DNA of 64,000 nt from Gymnodinialimonas sp. 57CJ19 (GTDB taxonomy: Bacteria > Pseudomonadota > Alphaproteobacteria > Rhodobacterales > Rhodobacteraceae): NCBI RefSeq assembly GCF_038396845.1, contig NZ_CP151587.1:3570001-3634000 (forward strand), written 5' to 3'. A program made the position numbers and the translations under genes. Below are positions 33,496 to 41,788 of this stretch, piece after piece. Numbering within the stretch: position 1 is the first letter of the stretch; every line of letters starts with the position of its first letter. Under the pieces are notes generated by a model that saw only the letters and a list, made by a program, of their open reading frames with translations, searched no databases and was not told the DNA's origin.

Positions 33496-36408
33496 TTATG
33501 ACTTGTCTTTCAACGCTGCAAGAACCGCGAAGGGGTTGTCGGGGTCCACCTTGTTGGATTTCTCGGGACGGGCCGAATAGGTCTTCGGCTTGTCTTCGCG
33601 CGGCGGACGATTGCCGCCCTTGCCCTGCCCGCGATGCTTGCCCGGCGCGCCTTTGCCCGAGGGACGCTTGCCGCCCCGGTCATTGCGCTTGCCTTGCCCA
33701 CCTTCCGAACGACCGCCCTGCTCGCCGTCATTCCGACGGGGGCGGGCGTTGCCGCGCCCACGGGGGGCCCAGGTGAAGGTGTAATACACTTCCATCTCGG
33801 CGGGCATCTCGGCGGGCATCTCGGCTGGCGTCTCGGCGGGCGCTTGTTCCGGCTTCTCTGCCTCTTCGAGGCCCGTTGGCGCTTCGACGCCACCAAGATC
33901 GCCGACAAGATCCTCGTCCATCGTCTCAGGCGCGTGCGTCGCCGCGGGCTCGCTTTCGGGCTCTGCTGTCGCAGGCGCTTCCTCGGCTGACGCCTCCTCT
34001 GCGGGTTTGGCCTCCGCCGCTGGCGCGGCTTTGACCTTGGCGCGCTCCGCGCGTTCACCCTTGTAGCCCAAACCGCCCATCAGATCGGCGAATTGCTCCA
34101 ACGTCAGCCCCGAGATCGAGAGCATATCGGGATTGGCTTCAAACCCGGCGCGGCTGTTTTCGTTGCGCAGCATATCGGCCAGACGCTCCAGCATATCCAC
34201 ACGGATCGCGCGGCTGCCGGCCTCAAAATAGCCTGCCATCGTGGCATGACCCTTGGGCGCATCGGGCACCGTGGGGATCGTCACCAAGCCCGGCGGCGGG
34301 CTGTCGGGGAACATATCGAAATCTTGCGACAGCCCCCACAGGACCAACCGCAACCGGGTCGGCGCGGGCTTCAGCAGAAGCGGCAGGAAGATCGTGTACT
34401 GGCCAAAACGCACGCCATGCTTGCGCAGAAGGCTGCGAGATTCTTGATCCAAGGCCTTGATATCGTCGGCAATTTCGCCCCGAGGCACGATGCCGAACCC
34501 TTCCAGAAGCTGGAACGCGACGCCGCGGGCAAGGCCGGTCACGGCCTCGTCGCGGGACATGGCCAGAAGCGGCTCAAACTGTGCCGCAATGCGACGGTCG
34601 ATGAAATGCTGCAAACGGCGCTGGACCTTCTGCACAACCTCGGCGCCGGCGTCATCGTCAACGAAGGCCTCGGCCACAGGTTTCAGGGCCTCGGCCCCTT
34701 TCACCAGCTTGCCCACCGCCATGTCGCCCCACATCAGGCCACCTTGCTCGGTCAGGTCAAATTCGGTGTCCGGCGCATTATACATGCGGTCGGCCCGCAG
34801 ATGGAACTCGGGCCGCAAGGCCGCCATCGCAGCGCTTTGCAGCGTCTTCGCCTCATCGGCGGTAGCGGTTTCATCCATGCGGAAACGGAAGCCCTCAATA
34901 CGGCCAAGGACTTGCCCCTCGACGCTGACTTCACCATTCTCGTTCACTTCGGCCACAAGGCTCTCCCTCTGCTTCAATCGCCGGAGGAGCACACTCGTCC
35001 GCCGATCGACAAATCTAAGCGTCAGCGCGTTGTGTAACGCGTCCGACAGGCGGTCTTCTACGGCACGAGTCGCCCCGCGCCAATGACTTTCATCGTCTAC
35101 CCACCCCGTACGCTGCGCGACATAGGTCCATGTGCGGATATATGCCAATCGTTTTGACAGGGTATCAATATCGCCTTCCGAACGATCAATCCGCTTCACC
35201 TGACGCGACAGCCAATCGTCAGGTACGCGGCGCTTGTCGTGCAGAAACTCGAATATCCGGCCCAGAAGGTCGGCATGCTCAGCATGGCTGATGCCCCGGA
35301 AATCGGGGATATTACAGACGTCCCATAGCAGTTTCACGGCACGCGCGTCGCCCAGGCGTTGCGCAATATCGGGCCGCGCCATCAGAGTCTTGAGCGTCCG
35401 GACGTCGTCGGCCTCTCTAGCGCGGGTCAGCCAGTCGTCATCGGTGCGCTGTTCAAGACTGGCCACCAACCGCTCGGCGCTGCCGAACTCGAGGTCCGAA
35501 TTGCGCCACATCAGTTTGCGCACAGGCGCGAAACGGTGGTTCATGATCGCATCCGCTAGTCCCTCGTCCAGCGGCGGCGCTTCGCCCGTTACCCCAAAGC
35601 TGCCGTCTTGGGTGTGCCGCCCTGCCCGGCCCGCGATCTGGGCCAATTCATTGGGCCAAAGCTCACGCATTTTGCGGCCATCAAACTTGCGCAACCCACT
35701 GAACGCGACGTGCTTGATATCAAGGTTCAGGCCCATCCCAATCGCATCGGTCGCCACCAAAACATCCACGTCGCCGTTCTGGTACAACTCCACCTGCGCG
35801 TTGCGCGTCCGTGGGGATAACGCCCCCATGACAACCGCGGCCCCGCCCTTCTGGCGGCGCAGAAGCTCTGCCGTGGCATATAGATTCTCAACCGAAAAAC
35901 CCACGATAGCCGATCTTCCGGGCATTCGACTTAGCTTTTTCGAACCGGCATACACAAGCTGTGAAAAACGCTCCCGATGCATGAATTCGCAATGGGGGAT
36001 CAGTTCTGCGATGGCGTTGCGCATGGTGCCAGCGCCCATGAACAGCGTCTCGTGCAGGCCGCGCGCATGCAGCAAGCGGTCGGTAAAGACATGGCCCCTC
36101 TCGGGGTCGGCGCAGAGCTGGATCTCATCAATCGCCAGAAAATCCGCGCCATTGCCCGTGGGCATCGCCTCCACCGTGCAGACCCAATAGGCCGCGCGCG
36201 GTGGCACGATCCGCTCTTCCCCCGTGACCAAAGCCACGACCGAGGGGCCCTTCAACGCCACAACCTTATCGTAAACTTCCCGCGCCAAAAGCCGCAGCGG
36301 CAGACCGATCACGCCGGTCCGATGGGCCAGCATCCGTTCTATCGCATAATGGGTCTTGCCGGTGTTCGTCGGGCCAAGGATGGCCGCAATGCGGGATGGA
36401 GCGCGCAC
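33496..36408 (-). CDS. Suv3-like superfamily 2 RNA helicase
   Basis: A 970-residue helicase like mitochondrial SUV3/SUPV3L1, common in alphaproteobacteria and probably acting in RNA turnover. Walker A is GPTNTGKT (about 12), the Walker B variant is DEIQ, and motif VI is QIAGRAGR; the SUV3 C-terminal domain follows. From about residue 800 the chain becomes Ala/Pro/Glu-rich with an AEMP repeat, then a strongly basic Arg/Gly/Lys tail likely to bind RNA. The start is GTG at 36408. It overlaps or abuts the S4 gene, suggesting a joint RNA-binding operon. Confidence 0.88.
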   Translation of the reverse strand: MRAPSRIAAILGPTNTGKTHYAIERMLAHRTGVIGLPLRLLAREVYDKVVALKGPSVVALVTGEERIVPPRAAYWVCTVEAMPTGNGADFLAIDEIQLCADPERGHVFTDRLLHARGLHETLFMGAGTMRNAIAELIPHCEFMHRERFSQLVYAGSKKLSRMPGRSAIVGFSVENLYATAELLRRQKGGAAVVMGALSPRTRNAQVELYQNGDVDVLVATDAIGMGLNLDIKHVAFSGLRKFDGRKMRELWPNELAQIAGRAGRHTQDGSFGVTGEAPPLDEGLADAIMNHRFAPVRKLMWRNSDLEFGSAERLVASLEQRTDDDWLTRAREADDVRTLKTLMARPDIAQRLGDARAVKLLWDVCNIPDFRGISHAEHADLLGRIFEFLHDKRRVPDDWLSRQVKRIDRSEGDIDTLSKRLAYIRTWTYVAQRTGWVDDESHWRGATRAVEDRLSDALHNALTLRFVDRRTSVLLRRLKQRESLVAEVNENGEVSVEGQVLGRIEGFRFRMDETATADEAKTLQSAAMAALRPEFHLRADRMYNAPDTEFDLTEQGGLMWGDMAVGKLVKGAEALKPVAEAFVDDDAGAEVVQKVQRRLQHFIDRRIAAQFEPLLAMSRDEAVTGLARGVAFQLLEGFGIVPRGEIADDIKALDQESRSLLRKHGVRFGQYTIFLPLLLKPAPTRLRLVLWGLSQDFDMFPDSPPPGLVTIPTVPDAPKGHATMAGYFEAGSRAIRVDMLERLADMLRNENSRAGFEANPDMLSISGLTLEQFADLMGGLGYKGERAERAKVKAAPAAEAKPAEEASAEEAPATAEPESEPAATHAPETMDEDLVGDLGGVEAPTGLEEAEKPEQAPAETPAEMPAEMPAEMEVYYTFTWAPRGRGNARPRRNDGEQGGRSEGGQGKRNDRGGKRPSGKGAPGKHRGQGKGGNRPPREDKPKTYSARPEKSNKVDPDNPFAVLAALKDKS

Positions 36409-36435
36409 GTCAAATTCCCCCGGACCGGGCGCCTG

Positions 36436-37005
36436 CTACAGCGCCTCGCCTTCTAGCTGCACTCGCAACCCGTCCAGCAGCCGCCGGATATCGGGTTGAT
36501 TGGGATGAAGCCCATGGGCCGCTTCATAGGCGGCCAGCGCCGCTTCCGTGTTGCCCATGTCTTCCAGCATCACGCCAAGGCCCGCCAACGCCCCGAAATG
36601 GCGCGGCTCCAACGCCAGAACACGCTGGATGTCGGCAATGGCGGGGCCAAACATCTGCTGCTCGAAGAACATCGTGGCGCGGGCGTTCCACCCTTCGGCA
36701 AATTCCGGCGCGTGGTCGGTCAGCGCAGTCAGATGATCGTAGGCGGCGGCGTAATCCTCGGCCTCCATCGCGGCCAGACCCCGACGCAGCAAGTAGTCCG
36801 CACTGGCCGAGCCGGACAATTGCCAACGCTCATACAGGTCGGCCTCCACCACATCCCAATTGCGCAACTCCGGGTCGGCAAGCCGATCGAGGAAGTCATC
36901 CGCCGTGGATTGCGCCATCCCGATCGAGGGCGTCAGCGCAACTACGGAAATCCCGCAGAAAAGTGCCGCAACGGCGGCGTTGATGAAGGGTCGCGGAATC
37001 GTCAT
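36436..37005 (-). CDS. Periplasmic tetratricopeptide-repeat protein
   Basis: A 189-residue protein with a Sec signal peptide (cleavage near GMA-QS) followed by about three TPR units, including YDHLTALTDHAPEFAEGWNARA, ADIQRVLALEPRHFGALAGLG and LAAYEAAHGLHPNQPDIR. TPRs mediate protein contacts; the partner is unknown. ATG 37005 is preferred over TTG 37011. It lies 27 bases upstream of the helicase gene, on the same strand. Confidence 0.8.
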   Translation of the reverse strand: MTIPRPFINAAVAALFCGISVVALTPSIGMAQSTADDFLDRLADPELRNWDVVEADLYERWQLSGSASADYLLRRGLAAMEAEDYAAAYDHLTALTDHAPEFAEGWNARATMFFEQQMFGPAIADIQRVLALEPRHFGALAGLGVMLEDMGNTEAALAAYEAAHGLHPNQPDIRRLLDGLRVQLEGEAL

Positions 37006-37090
37006 GATCAAAACGTAGCATTCCTTGCGGGCAATACTAGATCAAGTTGACAGTTTCGTGCAGGGATAGGGAAACAAGGGGACAGGTTCC

Positions 37091-37390
37091 ATGAGCAATG
37101 CAATTATCGACGCCGCTGTTGCGGCCCTCAGCACCAAGATGGAAGGCACCGACTTCGACGGTACGGCAAAGTTCGTGATCGAAGGCGAAGGCGCTTTGAT
37201 CGTGGACGGTGCGAGCGTCCGCGCCGCAGACGACAGCGACGAGGCCGAGGTCACCCTCTCCGCCGATGCCGACGTTTTCCAGGACATCATGTCCGGCGAG
37301 CTGAACGCCACCTCGGCCTTCATGTCCGGCAAGCTGCAACTGGACGGGGACATGGGCACCGCCATGAAACTCGGCTCCGCGCTAAGCTAA
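37091..37390 (+). CDS. SCP2 sterol-binding-domain protein
   Basis: A 99-residue protein consisting of one SCP2 fold: AKFVIEGEGALIVDGASVR, EVTLSADADVFQDIMSGELNATSAFMSGKLQLDGDMGTAMKLGS. The last block is the signature of the family, which binds lipids in a hydrophobic tunnel. Its stop overlaps the start of the hydrolase gene by one base (TAATG), so a role with that lipase-like enzyme is plausible. Confidence 0.88.
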   Translation: MSNAIIDAAVAALSTKMEGTDFDGTAKFVIEGEGALIVDGASVRAADDSDEAEVTLSADADVFQDIMSGELNATSAFMSGKLQLDGDMGTAMKLGSALS

Positions 37391-38352
37391 TGCGCGACAT
37401 GCCCGTCCCCACCGCGACGCCCCCGATCTCCGAGGCGCCGTATTTCGACGCCGTGGCCGAAGGGCCCGCAGGCGTGAAAGCGTGGTGGGTGACGGCGCGT
37501 GACGGCACGCGGTTGCGCATGGGCGTATGGCCCAACGGCGCCCGTGGCACGGTCCTGATGTTCCCGGGCCGCACCGAATATATCGAGAAATATGGCCGCC
37601 TTGCCAGCGACTTGGCGGCTGAAGGCTACGGTATGGTCGCTTTCGACTGGCGCGGCCAAGGGCTGGCCGACCGCCCCGCCCACCGCCGCGACATGGGCCA
37701 TGTGCTCAGCTTCGATGAATACCGCCAGGACGTCGCCGCCTTTCTCGAAGCGCTTGCGCCCATGGACCTGCCGAAACCCTGGTTCCTGATCGGCCACTCC
37801 ATGGGCGGCTGCATCGGCCTTCGCGCCCTCTACGATGGCTTGCCCGTGGTGGCTGCGGCCTTTACCGGGCCGATGTGGGGCCTGCAAATGTCACCGCTGC
37901 TCAAGACCCTGTCGCCCGCGATCATGGCCCTCTCCGGCCCCTTGGGCTTTGGCAAGACCTTCGCTCCCACGACGGGGCCCTGGGCGCCATTGGTGTTTGA
38001 AAACAACACCCTGACCACGGACCGCGACCAGTTTGACTATATGTCCCGTCAAACCGATGCCCATCCCGATCTGGCCCTGGGGGGCCCCTCCCTGACTTGG
38101 GTGAAGGCGGCTATTCAGGAAACCTCGACCCTGATGGCGATGCCCGCTCTGGACCTGCCCACCATCGCCATCGTCGGCACCGGAGAAAGGGTCGTCGATA
38201 TCGACGCCGTCAAAACCCGCATGGCCAGCTGGCCCAATGGCAGCTACCTCAGCATCGACGGCGGCGAGCACGAAGTCCTGATGGAATCAGAGGACCGCCG
38301 CGCGCCCTCCATTGACGCCATCCTCTCCCTCTTCGCCCAGGCCGCGCCCTGA
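37390..38352 (+). CDS. Alpha/beta hydrolase, lysophospholipase/monoacylglycerol lipase-like
   Basis: A 320-residue alpha/beta hydrolase. The oxyanion region FPGRTEYIEKYG, the nucleophile elbow GHSMGG, and the late His in GGEHEVLMESE are the elements of the catalytic triad of the PldB group (serine hydrolases of lysophospholipids or monoacylglycerols). No signal peptide, so probably cytoplasmic. Coupled to the SCP2 gene. The 438-base gap that follows shows no gene. Confidence 0.85.
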   Translation: MRDMPVPTATPPISEAPYFDAVAEGPAGVKAWWVTARDGTRLRMGVWPNGARGTVLMFPGRTEYIEKYGRLASDLAAEGYGMVAFDWRGQGLADRPAHRRDMGHVLSFDEYRQDVAAFLEALAPMDLPKPWFLIGHSMGGCIGLRALYDGLPVVAAAFTGPMWGLQMSPLLKTLSPAIMALSGPLGFGKTFAPTTGPWAPLVFENNTLTTDRDQFDYMSRQTDAHPDLALGGPSLTWVKAAIQETSTLMAMPALDLPTIAIVGTGERVVDIDAVKTRMASWPNGSYLSIDGGEHEVLMESEDRRAPSIDAILSLFAQAAP

Positions 38353-38413
38353 CCCACCGCGCGCACCTGCGCCGTTTCGCGCAACACCCCTCGAAACCAC
38401 CCTATACATACTG

Positions 38414-38600
38414 CCGATAGCTATCACCGCATGGGGCCCCGACAGGCCCTGCGCACCTGCACAGGCATCGGCCGCATCGCCCCAGACCGCCCCCTCATTG
38501 GGCGCAGGTGATCCCGGCCCGGACCAACGCGCTTTGATCTGCCTTTCGGGTAACGCCGAAAGGTTACTCCTGCCGTCTCCAAGCGGCGCCGCTTACCTAC
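38414..38600. other. Structured intergenic segment, candidate RNA
   Basis: Between two convergent genes (38353-38790) no coding frame is convincing. The segment holds GATAGCTATC (38416-38425), a long-range pair CACCTGC (38454-38460)/GCAGGTG (38504-38510), and CCTTTCGG/CCGAAAGG (38542-38563) whose loop GTAAC can pair with the following GTTAC (38563-38567) as an H-type pseudoknot. I match it to no known RNA class, and direction is unknown. Confidence 0.25.
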
Positions 38601-38680
38601 GCCGTCCCCCTCGGTCGGGCATGACACCACCTTGAGCATCCCCAATCACCCCGCCGCCAACTCGCGCGACCGGGCCCTTT

Positions 38681-38751
38681 CCTCGTTCTTGAAATATCCC
38701 GGGGGAACCCTGTTTTTGCTTGCAAAATCAGGGTGGGGGCAGCGCCCCCCA
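38681..38751 (-). repeat. Dispersed double-hairpin repeat, copy 3
   Basis: Read on the minus strand: GGGGGCGCTGCCCCC hairpin, a second hairpin CCCTGATTTTGC/GCAAAAACAGGG, then CCCCCGGGATATTTCAAGAA and CGAGG. Same order as the copy at 7643. It follows the 3' end of the lolC-lolD operon. Confidence 0.6.
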
Positions 38752-38790
38752 CGCGGCTTCAGCCGCGCATAAAAAACACTTAACGCCGCC

Positions 38791-39486
38791 TCACGCCGGA
38801 ACCAAAACCCCATCTTCCAACCGCAAGACCCGGTCCATGCGCCCGGCCAATTCGTGGTTGTGGGTCGCGATCAACGCCGAAAGCCCCGTGCCCCGTACCA
38901 GTTCCATCAACACGTCAAACACCGTGTCCGAGGTCGCCGGGTCCAGGTTTCCCGTCGGCTCATCGGCCAGCATCAATGCGGGCGCATTGGCCAAGGATCG
39001 GCAGAACGCGACCCTTTGCTGCTCTCCGCCCGACAGTTCTCCGGGGCGATGGGCCGCCCGCGCGCCCATGCCCACGCGCGCCAGCAAATCCAGGGCCCTC
39101 GCTTCCGCCTCCGCGCCGCTCACCCCGTGGGCCAACTGCGGCAGCACGATGTTTTCCACCGCCGAGAACTCCGGCAACAGATGGTGGAACTGATACACAA
39201 ACCCCACCTGCCCGCGCCGCGCCGTTGTCCGCGCCCGGTCCGACGCGCCGGTGACCACCTGCCCGCCAATCTCTACCCGTCCCGCATCGGCGCTATCGAG
39301 CAGCCCCGCGATTTGCAGAAGCGTGGATTTCCCCGCCCCCGATGGCGCGATGAGCCCCACGATCTCTCCGCGCTCAATCCGGGCCGAGGCGCCGCGTAGC
39401 ACGTTGATTTCATTGGGTTTACCGTGGTTATACGCCTTCTCGATCCCGTCCAGGATCAACGCCGGAGCGCTCACACCATCACTCAT
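38791..39486 (-). CDS. lolD: Lipoprotein-releasing ABC transporter ATPase LolD
   Basis: A 231-residue ATPase of the Lol system, which extracts outer-membrane lipoproteins from the inner membrane. Walker A APSGAGKST, Q-loop FVYQFHHLLPEFSAVENI (with LLPEF, the LolD hallmark), signature LSGGEQQRVAF, Walker B LMLADEPTGNLD and switch ATHNHELA are intact. Its start overlaps the permease stop by eight bases (ATGAGTGA), giving a coupled lolC-lolD pair. Confidence 0.92.
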   Translation of the reverse strand: MSDGVSAPALILDGIEKAYNHGKPNEINVLRGASARIERGEIVGLIAPSGAGKSTLLQIAGLLDSADAGRVEIGGQVVTGASDRARTTARRGQVGFVYQFHHLLPEFSAVENIVLPQLAHGVSGAEAEARALDLLARVGMGARAAHRPGELSGGEQQRVAFCRSLANAPALMLADEPTGNLDPATSDTVFDVLMELVRGTGLSALIATHNHELAGRMDRVLRLEDGVLVPA

Positions 39487-40825
39487 AACGCAGTGCCTCC
39501 ACCGGGTTCATCCGGGCCGCTCTGCGTGCCGGAAAGATCGTCACCACAAAGCTCAACCCCAGCGACAGCGCCATGGCCGTCAGCACGTCGCCCCCCTCCA
39601 ACCGCGCGGGCAAGGCCGAGATCATCCGCACCGACGGGTCCCAGACGCCGCCGCCTGCCACGTAGTTCACGAAGCTGAAAATCGGGTCGATCCAGATCGC
39701 AAAGGCGCAACCCAACGCCACACCCGCGATGGTCCCCGCCACGCCGATGGCTGATCCGCAGATGAAGAACACCCGCAGGATGCTTCCCTCGCTCAACCCG
39801 ATGGTGCGCAGAATTCCGATGTCTCTGGACTTGTTTTTTACCAGCATGATGAGGCCCGACACGATGTTCATCGTCGCAATCAGCACGAGGATCGAGAGGA
39901 TGATGAACATGATGTTGTCCTCCATCTGCAACGCCCTCAGAAACGCGCCCGAGCTGTCCTCCCACGTCCAAATCTGAATATCCCCGCCCGCTTGCAGCAG
40001 CGGCAAAACATATTGCGAAATCTGCTCTGGCTCGGCCACGGTCACCTGCACTTCATCGGCCACGCCGTCGCGGTTGAAGTAAGTCTGCGCTTCCTCAAAC
40101 GGCAGGTAAACCCGCGTGCGGTCAATGTCCCAACGGCCCACTTGGAAGATGTAAACGACCTCGTAAGTGCTGACCCTTGGCGAGGTGCCGAACGGCGTGC
40201 GCGCCCCATCGGGCGAGATCAGGCGAATGCGGTCGCCCACATTGGCCCCCAATTCCCGTGCCACGCCCGACCCGATGGCAATGCCCGGCCCGCCGGGCAT
40301 CGGCAAAGCGCCCTCCACTTCCGGGGTGATCTGGGTTTCCTCGCCAAAATTGCTCAGCAATCCTTGGCGGTATTCCGGCTCTGCCACCAGGGGGATCAGC
40401 GCCAAATCCTCGGGCGCGATGCCGATGACTTCCACGGCAGAATTGCGCCCCCGGTAGCTTGAGAGCACCTGCCCCCGCACCACCGCCGCCGCATGGGTCA
40501 CGCCGTCCACGCCGCGTACCGCTTCGGCCACCGCATCGTAGTCTTCCAAGGACCGTTCCAGCTGCCCCGCATCGGTCATTTCCGCGATGTCATAGACCGC
40601 CACATGGGGGTTCGCCCCCAGAATCGTGCCGACGAATTCGTGCCGAAACCCCGCCCGCACCGACAGCGTGGCGATCAAGGCCATCACCGCCAGAGCGATG
40701 CCGATGAAGCTGATCCACGTCATTGCCGACACGCCCCCGTCGGTGCGCCGCGCGCGCAAGTAGCGCCATGCGATCAGGAACTCGAACCCGGCAAAGGCGC
40801 CGGGAGGTCTGGGAGGGGAGGCCAT
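39479..40825 (-). CDS. lolC: Lipoprotein-releasing ABC transporter permease (LolC/E)
   Basis: A 448-residue permease: one N-terminal helix (ISFIGIALAVMALIATLSV), a large periplasmic domain (residues 70-300) and three C-terminal helices, ending MNPVEALRYE as in the LolC/LolE family. A single LolC/E-type gene next to lolD is common in alphaproteobacteria, where it is taken to form a homodimer. ATG 40825 follows AAGG; the TTG at 40834 is less likely. Confidence 0.9.
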   Translation of the reverse strand: MASPPRPPGAFAGFEFLIAWRYLRARRTDGGVSAMTWISFIGIALAVMALIATLSVRAGFRHEFVGTILGANPHVAVYDIAEMTDAGQLERSLEDYDAVAEAVRGVDGVTHAAAVVRGQVLSSYRGRNSAVEVIGIAPEDLALIPLVAEPEYRQGLLSNFGEETQITPEVEGALPMPGGPGIAIGSGVARELGANVGDRIRLISPDGARTPFGTSPRVSTYEVVYIFQVGRWDIDRTRVYLPFEEAQTYFNRDGVADEVQVTVAEPEQISQYVLPLLQAGGDIQIWTWEDSSGAFLRALQMEDNIMFIILSILVLIATMNIVSGLIMLVKNKSRDIGILRTIGLSEGSILRVFFICGSAIGVAGTIAGVALGCAFAIWIDPIFSFVNYVAGGGVWDPSVRMISALPARLEGGDVLTAMALSLGLSFVVTIFPARRAARMNPVEALRYE

Positions 40826-40969
40826 GCTGCTCAACCTTCTGAATATTTGGCGCTCAAGGTGGCTATTCCGGGCCTCAAGTCAACCGCGGCGCGCCCCCAT
40901 AGGCGGGGTTCCCCGTTGCACCACGCCCCGTTTGCCGTAACCTGACGCTATAATTTCAGGAGAAAAGTG

Positions 40970-41338
40970 ATGAAAATCGGAGCATTTTCCGTATCCCTAT
41001 CGGTGAAAGATCTGGCCGCTTCACAAGCGTTTTACCAGACCCTCGGATTTTCGCCGATGGGCGGCAATGCGGACCACGGCTACCTGATCATGAAAAACGG
41101 CGAGACGTTGATTGGCCTGTTCCAAGGCATGTTTGAAGGCAACATGCTGACCTTCAACCCCGGTTGGGACCAAGACGCGCAGCCTGTGGCGGACTTCGAC
41201 GATGTCCGTGCCATCAAGCAGGTTGTCGCCGACGCCGGGCACCCCATCGAGCAGGAATTAGGCGACGCCGAGGGTCCCGCCAGCTTTGTCACCCGAGACC
41301 CCGACGGCAATATCATCTTGATCGACCAACATAGGTAA
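40970..41338 (+). CDS. VOC family protein (glyoxalase/bleomycin-resistance fold)
   Basis: A 122-residue single VOC domain: LSVKDLAASQAFYQTLGF at the start, DPDGNIILIDQH at the end with the metal-site-type glutamate position occupied by isoleucine-aspartate residues. This suggests a lactoylglutathione-lyase-like fold without clear chemistry. ATG 40970 follows AGGAGA; a GTG lies three bases upstream. It is followed 9 bases later by a second VOC gene. Confidence 0.85.
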   Translation: MKIGAFSVSLSVKDLAASQAFYQTLGFSPMGGNADHGYLIMKNGETLIGLFQGMFEGNMLTFNPGWDQDAQPVADFDDVRAIKQVVADAGHPIEQELGDAEGPASFVTRDPDGNIILIDQHR

Positions 41339-41347
41339 GGACCTGCG

Positions 41348-41731
41348 ATGATTGACCATTCCGGGATCAGCACTTCAGATTTTGACGCTGCCAAAGCGTT
41401 CTATTCCGCCGCTCTCGCGCCTCTTGGGTCGTCCTATCTGTTCACCGTCCCGGCCGAGCACACCGGTGGCGTGGCGGTCGGCGGGTTCGGCCAAGACCGC
41501 CCGCAGTTCTGGATTAACCAAGGCCCCGCGCAAGTCCCGCCCCTGCATTTCGCCTTCACCGCGCAATCGCGCGCGCAGGTCGATGCCTTCCACGAAGCCG
41601 CCCTCGCGGCGGGCGGCACCTGCAACGGCCCGCCCGGCCTGCGGCCCCATTATCACGCTGATTACTACGGCGCGTTCGTGCTTGATATGGACGGCAACAA
41701 CATCGAAGCCGTCTGCCACGCCCCTGCGTAA
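41348..41731 (+). CDS. VOC family protein, second copy
   Basis: A 127-residue VOC protein: GISTSDFDAAKAFYSAALAPLG, FAFTAQSRAQVDAFHEAALAAGG, GLRPHYHADYYGAFVLDMDGNNIEAVCH. The second glutamate of the usual metal site (NNIEAV) is present, and H-x-H-x-DYYGAF is typical of a common proteobacterial subgroup. Not a recent duplicate of the neighbour, as the two share little sequence. Probably cotranscribed with it. Confidence 0.85.
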   Translation: MIDHSGISTSDFDAAKAFYSAALAPLGSSYLFTVPAEHTGGVAVGGFGQDRPQFWINQGPAQVPPLHFAFTAQSRAQVDAFHEAALAAGGTCNGPPGLRPHYHADYYGAFVLDMDGNNIEAVCHAPA

Positions 41732-41788
41732 ACCTTGACGACGCGGCACCTTAGGGGCCAAGAAAACAGACCGGATCGGGAGAGCGAC

